Shown: one piece after another, positions 21,402 through 29,581 of the stretch
Layout: every line of letters starts with the position of its first letter
How positions within the stretch are numbered: position 1 is the stretch's first letter
NCBI GenBank assembly: GCA_902489965.1
Contig: CABUCA010000019.1
Coordinates: forward strand, 1 to 29,581
Origin: an uncultured Collinsella sp.
GTDB lineage: Bacteria; Actinomycetota; Coriobacteriia; Coriobacteriales; Coriobacteriaceae
Reading direction: 5' to 3'
DNA: 29,581 bases
Program-made: the position numbers and the translations under genes
Notes under the pieces: generated by a model
Told to the model about the DNA's origin: nothing
Databases searched by the model: none
The model's input: only the letters and a program-made list of their open reading frames with translations

Positions 21402-22955
21402 ATGGCACAGCGTCATCTTCCTGCACTCCTGATCATCATGGATGGTTGCGGCCTGGCTCCGGCCGATGGCGAGAACGCCGTCGCCGCTGCCAAGACGCCC
21501 TTCCTTGACAGCCTGTATGAGAAGTACCCCCACACCACGCTCGGCGCTTCGGGCGAGGACGTGGGTCTTCCCGATGGCCAGATGGGTAACTCCGAGGTGG
21601 GCCACCTCAACATCGGTGCCGGCCGCATCGTGTTCCAGGAGCTTTCGCGCATCAACAATGCCATCAAGGACGGCTCCATCGCCAAGAACGAGGTTTTCGT
21701 CAAGGCTATGGACGACGTCAAGGCTGACGGCAAGACCCTTCACCTCATGGGCCTTATGAGCCCTGGCGGTGTTCATTCTCACATGAACCACGTCGAGGCT
21801 CTGGTCAAGATGGCTGCCGAGCATGGTGTCAAGACCGTTCGCGTCCACGCCTTCATGGATGGCCGCGACGTTGACCCGCAGTCCGGTGCCGGTTACATGA
21901 GTGAGTTCTGCGCCTTCCTGGCTAAGATCTCCGAGGAGACTGGTTGCGACGCTCGCGTTGCCACCGTCTCGGGCCGTTATTGGGCCATGGACCGCGATAA
22001 TCGTTGGGAGCGCATCCAGCGCGCCTACGACGTCATGGTCAACGCGTCCGATGCCGATACCGACCCCGTTGCCGGTATCAAGGCCTACTATGAGAAGGAT
22101 CCGCGCGGCGACGAGTTCGTCGAGCCCTTCGCTGCCCATAACGAGGGCATCCACGAGGGCGACGCGGCCATCTTCTTCAACTTCCGTCCCGACCGTGCTC
22201 GTCAGATGACCCGCGTGTTCACGGACAAGGAGTTCGACGGCTTTGAGCGCGAGCAGATTAAGCTTTCGCACTTTGTGACAATGACCGAGTACGACCCGAC
22301 GTTTGACGTTGAGGTCGCTTTCCCCAAGACGTTCCCCGAGAACGTTCTGGCCGACGTTATCGCCGCCAATGGCCTGAAGCAGCTGCACACCGCCGAGACC
22401 GAGAAGTACGCACACGTGACGTTCTTCCTCAACGGCGGCATCGAGGAGCCCAAGGAGGGCGAGGAGCGCGTGCTCGTCGCTTCCCCCAAGGTCGCTACCT
22501 ACGATCTGCAGCCTGAGATGAGCGCTCCCGAGGTTACCGAGAAGCTCGTCGCCGCTATTAACGAGGATCGCGCTGATTTCTACATCGTGAACTTCGCGAA
22601 CTGCGACATGGTTGGTCACACCGGTGTCTTCGACGCCGCCGTTAAGGCCGTCGAGGCTGTTGACGATGCCCTGTCCAAGGTTGTCCCGGCGATTCTCGCC
22701 AAGGGTGGCTTTGCGCTGATCACCGCCGACCACGGCAACGCCGACCACATGTTTGACGTTGCTTCCGACGGTTCCAAGCATCCGTTCACGGCTCACACCA
22801 CCAACCGTGTGCCGTTCATCATCGTTGATGAGAAGGCCAAGCTCACCGGTATCGAGGACGGCCGTCTTTCCGATATCGCTCCGACCATGCTCACCATGGC
22901 TGGTATTGAGCCTTCCGCCGAGATGACGGGTCGCGTGCTCGCCACCGAGGCCTAA
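21402..22955 (+). CDS. gpmI: 2,3-bisphosphoglycerate-independent phosphoglycerate mutase
   Basis: A 517-residue manganese-dependent iPGM, converting 3- to 2-phosphoglycerate. Alkaline-phosphatase-like metal sites are visible: the Asp of LIIMDGCGLAP (residues 8-18), the catalytic Ser of GQMGNSEVGHLNIGAGR near 65, GVHSHMNH near 123, MDGRDVDPQSG near 152, FFNFRPDRARQMTRVF near 256, DHGNADHM near 440 and AHTTNRVP near 460. It begins five bases after tpiA with GAGTAGGA as ribosome site. Its position between tpiA and secG departs from the usual actinobacterial tpiA-secG adjacency. A perfect 13-bp terminator follows. Confidence 0.97.
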   Translation: MAQRHLPALLIIMDGCGLAPADGENAVAAAKTPFLDSLYEKYPHTTLGASGEDVGLPDGQMGNSEVGHLNIGAGRIVFQELSRINNAIKDGSIAKNEVFVKAMDDVKADGKTLHLMGLMSPGGVHSHMNHVEALVKMAAEHGVKTVRVHAFMDGRDVDPQSGAGYMSEFCAFLAKISEETGCDARVATVSGRYWAMDRDNRWERIQRAYDVMVNASDADTDPVAGIKAYYEKDPRGDEFVEPFAAHNEGIHEGDAAIFFNFRPDRARQMTRVFTDKEFDGFEREQIKLSHFVTMTEYDPTFDVEVAFPKTFPENVLADVIAANGLKQLHTAETEKYAHVTFFLNGGIEEPKEGEERVLVASPKVATYDLQPEMSAPEVTEKLVAAINEDRADFYIVNFANCDMVGHTGVFDAAVKAVEAVDDALSKVVPAILAKGGFALITADHGNADHMFDVASDGSKHPFTAHTTNRVPFIIVDEKAKLTGIEDGRLSDIAPTMLTMAGIEPSAEMTGRVLATEA

Positions 22956-22980
22956 GAGAAAACAAATACCGTTTTCTAGT

Positions 22981-23015
22981 AAGGGGGTTGTCCACAACCG
23001 GACAACCCCCTTTTT
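22981..23015 (+). terminator. Rho-independent terminator after gpmI
   Basis: AAGGGGGTTGTCC (22981-22993) and GGACAACCCCCTT (23000-23012) form a perfect 13-bp stem with a 6-nt loop, followed by TTTTT. It ends the gap-pgk-tpiA-gpmI transcription unit. Confidence 0.93.
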
Positions 23016-23074
23016 GGTATTTCTGCCATTTCCACCCCGTCCTTGAGTGGCAGGTAGGGGAGAGCGGGGGATTG

Positions 23075-23083
23075 TGGTACAGT
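23075..23083 (+). promoter_or_regulatory. Candidate extended -10 promoter of secG
   Basis: TGGTACAGT (23075-23083) fits an extended -10 (TG, one base, TACAGT). No convincing -35 is seen. Position fits a start near 23090 and a ~30-nt leader; a separate promoter is expected because a terminator lies just upstream. Confidence 0.4.
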
Positions 23084-23118
23084 ACTGGAGTTGAACTGTT
23101 CTATTAAGGAGCTTATCT

Positions 23119-23373
23119 ATGGGTCCGTTCCAGATTCTTCTGTTTGTCGTTTGGGCTGTCTCTGCCGTGGCGCTGACGATTCTCGTCCTGATGCATTCCG
23201 GTAAGGGTACCGGCGTTTCGGATATGATTGCTAGCTCGCTGTATAACTCCAGCTCTGCCACAGGCGTTATGGAACAGAACCTCGACCGCCTGACCGTCAT
23301 CATGGCTGTCGTGTTTGCCGTGTGCGTCGTGCTGTGCATGTTCTTCTTCCCGCAGGGCATCGTCGGCTACTAA
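23119..23373 (+). CDS. secG: Sec translocase subunit SecG
   Basis: An 84-residue inner-membrane subunit of the SecYEG protein-export channel. It has two hydrophobic helices (about residues 4-24 and 55-78) joined by a polar segment containing LVLMHSGKGTGVSDM, the family's hallmark (compare LMQ.GKG.G), and FF.P at the end. The ATG is preceded by AAGGAG at 23106-23111. It is flanked by its own terminators, so it is probably monocistronic. Linkage to tpiA is a known actinobacterial arrangement; here gpmI intervenes. Confidence 0.92.
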   Translation: MGPFQILLFVVWAVSAVALTILVLMHSGKGTGVSDMIASSLYNSSSATGVMEQNLDRLTVIMAVVFAVCVVLCMFFFPQGIVGY

Positions 23374-23394
23374 GCACGAGCCGCATAAATATTC

Positions 23395-23426
23395 AAAAAG
23401 GGTCCCGTAAGTGCGGGACCCTTTTT
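23395..23426 (+). terminator. Rho-independent terminator after secG
   Basis: AAAAAGGGTCCCG (23395-23407) pairs perfectly with CGGGACCCTTTTT (23414-23426), 6-nt loop. The A-run/T-run symmetry means it could also stop transcription from the opposite strand. Confidence 0.93.
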
Positions 23427-23520
23427 GTTTACATATTTGTAACAGAGTCAAAATATCCTCACATACTTCGCCCAACTAAAGAAATTCTCGACCGTTAACC
23501 GGAATTAGCCCCAAATCGTG

Positions 23521-23551
23521 TATAAAATGCGCTACTGTATTGCAAAACGTT
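23521..23551 (+). promoter_or_regulatory. Candidate oppA promoter with downstream AAAACGTT site
   Basis: TATAAA (23521-23526) is the best -10-like hexamer in the 294-bp gap between secG and oppA; TTAACC (23496-23501, 19 bp upstream) is a weak -35. GCAAAACGTTGG (23542-23553) overlies the predicted start region, where a repressor would block transcription. The rest of the gap (to 23655) shows no gene and only a short TCGGA/TCCGA pairing. Confidence 0.4.
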
Positions 23552-23667
23552 GGTCCGTTGTGCATAACCAGCCATAGCAGCGGGCGGCGTTTTGATGGTT
23601 CGGATCGGATTGTTTCGACATGTGTCCGACTGAACATTTCTTTGTCCTATCTCATAAGGAGGATGGC

Positions 23668-25344
23668 ATGGCTGATTCTATGTTCCACCAGCCCGTTATG
23701 GGTCGTCGCGCCTTTGTTGGCGGCACCCTTGCTGCGAGCTCCATGGCTTTTCTTGCCGCATGCGGCAAGAAGGGTGGCGACGCTTCCGGTTCTGAGTCCG
23801 GTTCGACGCTGAACTTCTACATCAACAACCCGGTCTGCATCGACCCCTACAATGTCCAGGAGGACCAGGGCACTCAGGTCGAGTACCAGCTCTTTGACGC
23901 TCTGACCTCTTATGACGCCGAGAAGGGCGAGATCGTTCCGCTGGCTTGCGAGTCCTTTGAGGCCAACGACGACGCCACCGAGTTTACCTTCAAGATCAAG
24001 AAGGCCAAGTTCCACAACGGTGACGACGTTACCTCCAAGTCCTTCAAGCTCGGTTGGGAGCGTCTGGTCAACACCAAGTCGGCCATCGCTACCGAGTATG
24101 GCCCTTCCGAGGTCTCCTATCACCTTTCCATGGTCGAGGGCTATGACGATCTGCTTGCCGGTAACGCTACCGAGCTCAGCGGTGTTACCTGCCCCGACGA
24201 TGAGACCCTCGTCGTCAAGCTGTCTTCCGCTTACGCCGACTTCCCCTTCGTCGCCTCTCACCCGGCTCTGGCCCCGGTTCCCGAGTGCGCCGAGTCCGAT
24301 GCCAAGAGCTTCTATCTTGCCCCGATTGGTAACGGCCCGTTCATGATGGACGGCAAGTGGGAGGATGGCCAGGAGATCAACCTCAAGAAGTTCGACGATT
24401 ACTATGGCGACAAGGCCAAGATCGATGGCATCCACTTCCAGGTCATCAAGGACATGGAGACTGCTTACAAGGAGTTCCAGGCCGGTAACCTCGATGTCTG
24501 CGACGTTCCTGTCGCTCAGATCGATGCCGCCAAGAAGGATCGCGGCGTGTCCAAGGACGGCTACACCATGGGTGACGGCGAGCGCATGCTGCTCGGCGCC
24601 GAGCCTTCCACGTACTATCTGACCTGCAACACCACGGCCGAGCCGTTCAACAACGCCGACCTGCGCAGGGGCATCTCCCTGGCCATCAACCGTGAGGCCA
24701 TCTGCAAGACCATCTATAAGGGTACCCGTACCCCTGCCGACGGCATTGTTCCTCCGGGCATCGATGGCTACAAGGAGGGCGCATGGGAGTTCTGCGCCTA
24801 CGATGTCGACAAGGCTAACGAGTACCTCGACAAGGTTGCTCCCGCTGGCGCTAACGGGGATCGTGGCATTAGCGTGACCCTTTCCTACAACCAGGACGGC
24901 GGTCACAAGGAGATCATGGAGTCCATCATCGGCGACCTCGCCAAGGTTGGCGTTACCGCTGTCTCCGATACCCCTGAGTGGTCTGCCCTGCTCGAGCAGT
25001 ATCAGAACTTTAACTATCAGTTCGGTCGTCTGGGTTGGATTGCCGACTACCCGATCATGGACAACTTCCTGTATCCGCTGTTCCACTCCGACTCCCTCGG
25101 TGGCGATAACCGCTCCGGTTACAACAACCCCGAGTTCGACGCCAAGGTCGACGAGGCTCGTACTATTGTTGACGACGAGGAGCGCGTCGCTAAGATGCAG
25201 GAGGCCGACGCAATGGTCGCTGCCGACTGCCCGGTCATCCCGATTATGTTCTACACGCACACCATCGTCGGCTCCGATCGCATCAAGCACCTCTATGTCG
25301 ATCCGCAGAAGCATGCCGAGCTGGGTACCGCTGAGCTCGCCTAA
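23668..25344 (+). CDS. oppA: Oligopeptide ABC importer solute-binding lipoprotein
   Basis: A 558-residue family 5 extracellular binding protein for the OppBCDF importer that follows. The N-terminus has a twin-arginine-like motif GRRAFVGG (residues 12-19), a hydrophobic stretch and the lipobox LAAC with Cys32, so it should be membrane-anchored outside the cell. Mature motifs typical of OppA: IDPYNVQEDQGTQVEYQLFDALT (spread over ~68-90), FKIKKAKFHNGDDVTSKSFK near 120, APIGNGPFMMDGKW near 215, and NADLRRGISLAINREAI near 330. The ATG at 23668 has a perfect AAGGAGG five bases upstream; the longer frame from 23620 includes the ribosome site. Specific peptide preference cannot be read from sequence. 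An intercistronic hairpin separates it from oppB. Confidence 0.9.
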   Translation: MADSMFHQPVMGRRAFVGGTLAASSMAFLAACGKKGGDASGSESGSTLNFYINNPVCIDPYNVQEDQGTQVEYQLFDALTSYDAEKGEIVPLACESFEANDDATEFTFKIKKAKFHNGDDVTSKSFKLGWERLVNTKSAIATEYGPSEVSYHLSMVEGYDDLLAGNATELSGVTCPDDETLVVKLSSAYADFPFVASHPALAPVPECAESDAKSFYLAPIGNGPFMMDGKWEDGQEINLKKFDDYYGDKAKIDGIHFQVIKDMETAYKEFQAGNLDVCDVPVAQIDAAKKDRGVSKDGYTMGDGERMLLGAEPSTYYLTCNTTAEPFNNADLRRGISLAINREAICKTIYKGTRTPADGIVPPGIDGYKEGAWEFCAYDVDKANEYLDKVAPAGANGDRGISVTLSYNQDGGHKEIMESIIGDLAKVGVTAVSDTPEWSALLEQYQNFNYQFGRLGWIADYPIMDNFLYPLFHSDSLGGDNRSGYNNPEFDAKVDEARTIVDDEERVAKMQEADAMVAADCPVIPIMFYTHTIVGSDRIKHLYVDPQKHAELGTAELA

Positions 25345-25357
25345 GAGTTTGCAGCTT

Positions 25358-25470
25358 CCGTGAGGGTCAAGTATTTACGTAGACCTCATGGGAAACATAC
25401 AGTTCTCCCTAACCTGGGGTAAACTGGCTGATGGTAATTTTGGGATGCCGGTCTGGCGATCGGCATCCCA
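25358..25470 (+). other. Hairpins between oppA and oppB
   Basis: CCGTGAGGGTC (25358-25368) can pair imperfectly with GACCTCATGG (25382-25391); further on, TGGGATGCCG (25441-25450) and CGGCATCCCA (25461-25470) form a perfect 10-bp stem with a 10-nt loop, followed by TTTAGG. As in the sialic-acid operon, these sit between binding protein and permease and probably favour binding-protein expression. Confidence 0.6.
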
Positions 25471-25500
25471 TTTAGGTTAATCCCTAGATAGGGGAGTGGT

Positions 25501-26538
25501 ATGGGTAAGTACATCGTTAAACGTGTGCTTCAGTTCATCCCGGTGTTTTTGGGCGTTACGCTGATTCTGTTCGCCCTCCAGAATATCGTGCCGGGAGATC
25601 CGATCAAGCTGATCGGTGGAGACAAGGCTCTGTCCCCCGAGGTGGAGCTTCAGCTTCGCGTCCGCTATCACCTGGTCCAGTCGGACGAGGACGGCAACGC
25701 GATCCTTGACGAGAACGGCGACCCCGTTCAAACGTCGCTCGTGGACCGTTACTTGTATTACATGAACGGCCTGCTTCATGGCGATCTGGGCAATTCGTAT
25801 CAGCGCAAGCTGCCGGTTACGGAAATCTTTGCCCAGAAGTATCCGTATACGGTCAAACTTGCCGCGTGCGCCATCGTGCTCGAGGCAATCATGGGTATCG
25901 GTGCGGGTATCATTTCGGCGGTTAAGCGTTATTCCTTCTGGGATATTTTGGTAACGCTCACCACGTCGATTCTCGTTGCCGTCCCGGCTTTCTGGCTCGG
26001 TATGTTGCTGCAGCTGTTCTTTGGCGTCATTCTCAAGGACGCCACGGGCGGTGCATTCTCCATGCCGATTTCGGGTGCCGGCGGTTCCAGCTCTCAGTAT
26101 CAGGATTGGATGCACTATGTGCTTCCGACCATTACGCTGGCTTCGGTTTCGACCGCTTATGCCGCCCGCATTATGCGCTCGCAGCTGCTTGACGTCATGA
26201 ACCAGGATTACATCCGTACGGCAAAGGCGAAGGGTCTCTCCAATCGCGCGATCATCGTCAAGCATGCGCTTAAGAATGCACTCATCCCCGTCGTTACCTA
26301 TATTGGTGTCGACTTTGGTGGCATGCTTTCGGGCGCCATCCTGACCGAGACGGTCTTTAACTGGCCCGGTATCGGCTATGAGGTCTATCGCGCCATTAGC
26401 ATGCGTGACTGGCCCATCGTTATGGGCGGCGTTACGCTCATCGTCGTCGTCGTTATGGTGATCAACCTGCTCGTCGACATTAGCTATGCATTCCTCGACC
26501 CGCGCATCCGCCTTGGCGGTCCGTCGGATAAGGCCTAA
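25501..26538 (+). CDS. oppB: Oligopeptide ABC importer permease OppB
   Basis: A 345-residue inner-membrane permease of the DppB/OppB type. Signs: N-terminal helix with VLQFIPVFLGVTLILF, NIVPGDPIKLIGG, an extracytoplasmic loop somewhat longer than in the sialic-acid permease (residues ~55-95, rich in Asp/Glu/Asn), NGLLHGDLGNSYQ, several membrane helices and the coupling loop MNQDYIRTAKAKGLS near residue 235. ATG 25501 is preceded by GGGGAG. Followed after 14 bases by oppC. Together with OppC it forms the channel of the peptide importer. Confidence 0.92.
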   Translation: MGKYIVKRVLQFIPVFLGVTLILFALQNIVPGDPIKLIGGDKALSPEVELQLRVRYHLVQSDEDGNAILDENGDPVQTSLVDRYLYYMNGLLHGDLGNSYQRKLPVTEIFAQKYPYTVKLAACAIVLEAIMGIGAGIISAVKRYSFWDILVTLTTSILVAVPAFWLGMLLQLFFGVILKDATGGAFSMPISGAGGSSSQYQDWMHYVLPTITLASVSTAYAARIMRSQLLDVMNQDYIRTAKAKGLSNRAIIVKHALKNALIPVVTYIGVDFGGMLSGAILTETVFNWPGIGYEVYRAISMRDWPIVMGGVTLIVVVVMVINLLVDISYAFLDPRIRLGGPSDKA

Positions 26539-26552
26539 GGGAGGTACGTCTC

Positions 26553-27488
26553 ATGCAGGAAACTGATTCTCAGTCTCAGGAGCAGGCTACCGCCACCAAG
26601 GCCGCATCTGCTCCCGCCAAGTCCCGCACGCTGTGGGGCGACGCTTTTAAGCGTCTTCGTAAGAACAAGCTCGCCGTTATCGGTGTCTGCTGGATCATCA
26701 TCGTCGTTGTGGTTGCCCTGACCGCAGATCTGTGGGCTAAGCCCTGGCTCGGTTCGCCGACGGCTTCCGACTCGACCACCATGGCTCAGACGTCGCTGCT
26801 GGCTCCGTGTGCCGAGCACCCGTTTGGCACCGACGCCCTAGGTCGTGACATTCTCGTCCGCGTTATCTACGGTGCACGTGTTTCGCTGTCCGTCGGCATT
26901 ATGGCCACCGCGATCTCCACGCTGATCGGTCTGGTCATGGGTGCTCTGGCGGGTTTCTACGGCGGCATCTGGGATACGATCATCATGCGCTGTGCGGACA
27001 TTTTCCTGGCGTTCCCGTACGTGCTGTTCGTTGTCGCCATGATCGCCGTTATCGGCCGTGGCCTTCAGAACGTCTTTATCGCCATCGGTATTCTCGGCTG
27101 GCCTTCGATTGCGCGCGTCTTCCGCTCTGCAATCTTGACGGTCAAGGAAAACGACTATGTTGACGCTGCGCGCGCGATGGGTGCATCCGATGCTCGTATC
27201 GTCGTGCGTCACATCTTCCCGAACTCCGTCGCCTCTATCGTGGTCTACGCAACCATGAACATTGGTGGCGCCATTCTGACCGAGTCCGCTCTGTCCTTCC
27301 TCGGCATGGGCGTTATTCCGCCTACGCCTTCGTGGGGCTCCATGATTCAGGACGGTCAGCAGTATCTTCTGACCGCTCCCTGGATGATGATCATGCCCGG
27401 TCTGGCAATTCTCTCGACGGTGCTCGCCTTCACCCTGCTGGGTGACGGTCTGCGCGACGCCCTCGACGTCAAGATGAAGGACGCATAA
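26553..27488 (+). CDS. oppC: Oligopeptide ABC importer permease OppC
   Basis: A 311-residue DppC/OppC-type permease. A hydrophilic Gln/Ala-rich N-terminal tail precedes WGDAFKRLRKNKLAVIG and the first membrane helix; HPFGTDALGRDILVRVIYGA near 90-110 is the family signature; the coupling loop ENDYVDAARAMGAS is near residue 198; and SFLGMGVIPPTPSWGSM is close to the C-terminus. Unlike the sialic-acid system in this window, permease and ATPase are separate proteins here. AAGGGAGG (26537-26544) is the ribosome site. Two bases separate it from oppD. Confidence 0.92.
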   Translation: MQETDSQSQEQATATKAASAPAKSRTLWGDAFKRLRKNKLAVIGVCWIIIVVVVALTADLWAKPWLGSPTASDSTTMAQTSLLAPCAEHPFGTDALGRDILVRVIYGARVSLSVGIMATAISTLIGLVMGALAGFYGGIWDTIIMRCADIFLAFPYVLFVVAMIAVIGRGLQNVFIAIGILGWPSIARVFRSAILTVKENDYVDAARAMGASDARIVVRHIFPNSVASIVVYATMNIGGAILTESALSFLGMGVIPPTPSWGSMIQDGQQYLLTAPWMMIMPGLAILSTVLAFTLLGDGLRDALDVKMKDA

Positions 27489-27490
27489 GG

Positions 27491-28582
27491 ATGAAGAAGA
27501 ACAAGAACTATGTGGACCTGAAGGACCAGCCGGTTCCCGAGGGCCAGCATCTGCTCGAGGTCGATGACCTTAAGATGTATTTCCACACCGAGGATGGCGT
27601 CGTTCGCGCTGTCGACGGTGTCTCCTACACGCTCGATCGCGGCGAGACCCTGGGAGTCGTCGGTGAATCCGGCTCCGGTAAGTCCGTGACCGCCATGACC
27701 ATCATGGGCCTTATCTCGATGCCTCCGGGAAAGATTGAGGGCGGTGACGTTCGCTATCGCGGCCGCTCCATCCTCGAGATGACCGAGGAAGAGATGCAGC
27801 ACATTCGTGGCAACGATATCGCGATGATCTTCCAGGATCCTATGACCTCCTTGAACCCGGTTTATAAGATCGGCAAGCAGGTGGGCGAGGGCCTTCGTCT
27901 GCACCGTGGCTACTCCAAGCAGGAGGCGCTCAAGCGTGCCACCGAGCTTTTGGACCTCGTTGGTATTCCCGAGCCCGAGAAGCGCGTCAATGAGTATCCG
28001 CACCAGTTCTCTGGCGGTATGCGTCAGCGCGTCATGATTGCCATGGCTCTTGCCTGCGATCCCGATATTCTGATTGCCGACGAGCCCACGACGGCTCTGG
28101 ACGTTACCATTCAGGCTCAGATTATCGAGCTCATGCAGGAAATGCAGGAGAAGAACGGCAACGCCATCATCATGATTACCCATGACCTGGGCGTCGTCGC
28201 CGACATGGCCGACAAGATCATGGTTATGTACGCCGGCCGTCCCGTCGAGTTCGGTACTGCTGAGGAAATCTTCTACGAGAGCCGCCACCCCTACACCTGG
28301 GGCCTTATCCGCTCCATCCCGGAGCAGGCCATCGAAGAGAAGAAGCCGCTTACGCCGATTCACGGCAACCCGCCTTCGCTCATGAACCTGCCCGAGGGCT
28401 GCGTGTTCTCGCCTCGTTGTCCCTATGCGACCGATAAGTGCCGCAAGCAGCGCCCCGAGCGCGTTGTCACCGAGTCTGGTCATTACTCTGCGTGCCACTA
28501 CTCCGGTGACCCCGAGTTCCTCAAGAACGCTCCTGAGACGTCCCGTACGCGCAAGGATTCCAAGAAGGGAGGCGAGGCGTAA
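27491..28582 (+). CDS. oppD: Oligopeptide ABC importer ATPase OppD
   Basis: A 363-residue ATPase subunit. Walker A GESGSGKSVT (~residue 58), Q-loop FQDPMTSLNP (~115), signature FSGGMRQRVMIAMAL (~175), Walker B IADEPTTALDVT (~195) and switch His in MITHDLGVVAD are intact. The C-terminal extension carries cysteines at 304, 310, 317 and 335 (GCVFSPRCPYATDKC and SACHY), the pattern reported to hold an iron-sulfur cluster in mycobacterial OppD. This is a useful in-window control for the cysteine loss in the sialic-acid fusion ATPase. The stop overlaps the oppF start by one base (TAATG). Confidence 0.94.
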   Translation: MKKNKNYVDLKDQPVPEGQHLLEVDDLKMYFHTEDGVVRAVDGVSYTLDRGETLGVVGESGSGKSVTAMTIMGLISMPPGKIEGGDVRYRGRSILEMTEEEMQHIRGNDIAMIFQDPMTSLNPVYKIGKQVGEGLRLHRGYSKQEALKRATELLDLVGIPEPEKRVNEYPHQFSGGMRQRVMIAMALACDPDILIADEPTTALDVTIQAQIIELMQEMQEKNGNAIIMITHDLGVVADMADKIMVMYAGRPVEFGTAEEIFYESRHPYTWGLIRSIPEQAIEEKKPLTPIHGNPPSLMNLPEGCVFSPRCPYATDKCRKQRPERVVTESGHYSACHYSGDPEFLKNAPETSRTRKDSKKGGEA

Positions 28583-29581
28583 TGGCAGATACCAACGAGC
28601 GCACTCCGCTGCTGAAGGTCGAGCACCTCTCTAAGGAGTTTCCCGCTGAGTCCGGCATGTTCGCCAAGCGCTTCTCCAAGCGTGTCGTCTCTGCTGTAAA
28701 TGACATCTCTTTTGAGATTTATCCTGGCGAGACCTTTGGTCTGGTTGGCGAGTCTGGTTGCGGCAAGTCCACGACGGGCCGCACCATCATGCGTCTGACC
28801 AAGCCGACCGCCGGTAAGGTGTTCTTCCAGGGCAAAGATGTTGCCGAGATGAGCAAGCATGAGATCAAGGACATGCGTCGCGAGATGCAGTTTATCTTCC
28901 AGGATCCTTATGCTTCGCTCAACCCTCGTATGACCATCGGAGAGATTGTCTCCGAGCCCATGACCATTCATGGCGTGGGTACCAAGGAGGAGCGCATTGA
29001 GCGCGTCCGCGAGCTTCTCGACGTCGTTGGACTGAACCCCGAGCACATCAACCGCTATCCGCATGAGTTCTCCGGCGGTCAGCGTCAGCGTGTCGGCATT
29101 GCCCGCGCTTTTGCGCTGAAGCCCAAGCTGATTATCTGCGACGAGCCGGTTTCCGCTCTGGATGTGTCCATTCAGGCCCAGGTTCTGAACCTACTGAAGG
29201 AGCTCCAGGACAAGTTCGGTACCGCATATCTGTTTATCGCCCACGACTTGTCCGTCGTGCAGCACATCTCCGATCGCGTTGCCGTTATGTATCTGGGTAA
29301 GATGGTCGAGGTTTCGGACTGGAAGACGCTCTACAGCGAGCCTCACCATCCGTACACGCAGTCGCTGCTGTCTGCCGTGCCGGTTCCCGATCCTGATATC
29401 CAGAAGACCCGCAAGCGCATCATCCTCGCTGGCGACCCGCCGTCGCCGCTGGATCCGCCGACCGGCTGCCGTTTCCACACGCGCTGCCCGATCGCGCAGG
29501 GCATCTGCTCTGAGAAGCTTCCCGAGTTTAAGGAAGTCGCACCGGGCCACTGCTGCGCCTGCCACTTCGCGGAGCCGAGTG
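28582..29581 (+). CDS. oppF: Oligopeptide ABC importer ATPase OppF (3' end outside window)
   Basis: The first 333 residues of an OppF/DppF-type ATPase; the frame is still open at the right edge. Walker A GESGCGKSTTGRT (~residue 56), Q-loop FQDPYASLNPRM, signature FSGGQRQRVGIARAF (~170), Walker B IICDEPVSALDVS (~190) and His in IAHDLSVV are present. The C-terminal extension has cysteines at 296, 302 and 309 (GCRFHTRC...GIC) and a CCAC cluster at 324-327. It is coupled to oppD through TAATG, with GGGAGG 12-17 bases upstream. OppD and OppF would form the ATPase heterodimer that powers OppBC. Confidence 0.94.
   Translation, partial: MADTNERTPLLKVEHLSKEFPAESGMFAKRFSKRVVSAVNDISFEIYPGETFGLVGESGCGKSTTGRTIMRLTKPTAGKVFFQGKDVAEMSKHEIKDMRREMQFIFQDPYASLNPRMTIGEIVSEPMTIHGVGTKEERIERVRELLDVVGLNPEHINRYPHEFSGGQRQRVGIARAFALKPKLIICDEPVSALDVSIQAQVLNLLKELQDKFGTAYLFIAHDLSVVQHISDRVAVMYLGKMVEVSDWKTLYSEPHHPYTQSLLSAVPVPDPDIQKTRKRIILAGDPPSPLDPPTGCRFHTRCPIAQGICSEKLPEFKEVAPGHCCACHFAEPS

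Noticed and set aside
21264..23360. Minus-strand open frame of 698 codons opposite gpmI and secG, and similar ones opposite satA-like, oppA, gap, pgk, uvrC and nanA
   Set aside because: Same codon-bias shadow; each lies opposite a well-recognised enzyme in the mirrored frame and crosses terminators and intergenic regions.

Overview
The window reads as chromosomal DNA from a high-GC Gram-positive gut anaerobe of the class Coriobacteriia, most likely Collinsella or a close relative. This is inference from four signs: the gene order uvrC / rapZ-whiA-gap-pgk-tpiA-secG, which is an actinobacterial arrangement; the Arg-containing P-loop of RapZ, typical of Actinobacteria; strong avoidance of TTA, CTA and TCA codons; and twin-arginine lipoprotein signals on solute-binding proteins. 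Every gene I can support lies on the plus strand. I saw no rRNA, tRNA, CRISPR array, insertion sequence or phage gene.

Layout. (1) Positions 1-5402 hold repair and envelope housekeeping genes: the 3' part of uvrA, ybaK (Cys-tRNA(Pro) deacylase), murJ (lipid II flippase) and uvrC. (2) Positions 5403-16216 form a sialic-acid uptake and catabolism island. It has a 364-bp regulatory region rich in repeats, a peptide/nickel-type ABC importer (binding lipoprotein, permease, fused permease-ATPase, second ATPase), two cephalosporin-C-deacetylase/acetyl-xylan-esterase-family proteins of which the second has lost its catalytic serine, a DapA/NanA-family lyase, a ROK kinase (NanK role) and NanE. (3) Positions 16230-18086 hold rapZ and whiA. 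(4) Positions 18280-22955 encode lower glycolysis: gap, pgk, tpiA and gpmI. (5) secG follows. (6) From 23668 to the right edge lies a complete-looking oppABCDF oligopeptide importer, with oppF cut by the window end.

How the island would work (inference from family and context): the binding protein and importer take up free sialic acid; the active esterase could remove O-acetyl groups so that the sugar can enter the lyase step; the NanA-like lyase gives pyruvate and N-acetylmannosamine; NanK phosphorylates ManNAc and NanE epimerises it to GlcNAc-6-phosphate. NagA/NagB, a sialidase and a dedicated regulator are not in the window, so the organism would depend on genes elsewhere and perhaps on sialic acid released by other bacteria. 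The products enter the glycolytic pathway encoded just downstream.

The most unusual points are: the tandem active/inactive esterase pair inside a sialic-acid operon; the fused permease-ATPase in which the C-terminal cysteine motif typical of OppD/OppF is gone, paired with an ATPase lacking that domain altogether (the neighbouring oppD and oppF keep it); the position of the island inside an otherwise conserved actinobacterial gene block; and long hairpins between cistrons of the island. Assignments rest on reading motifs by eye; no database search was run.
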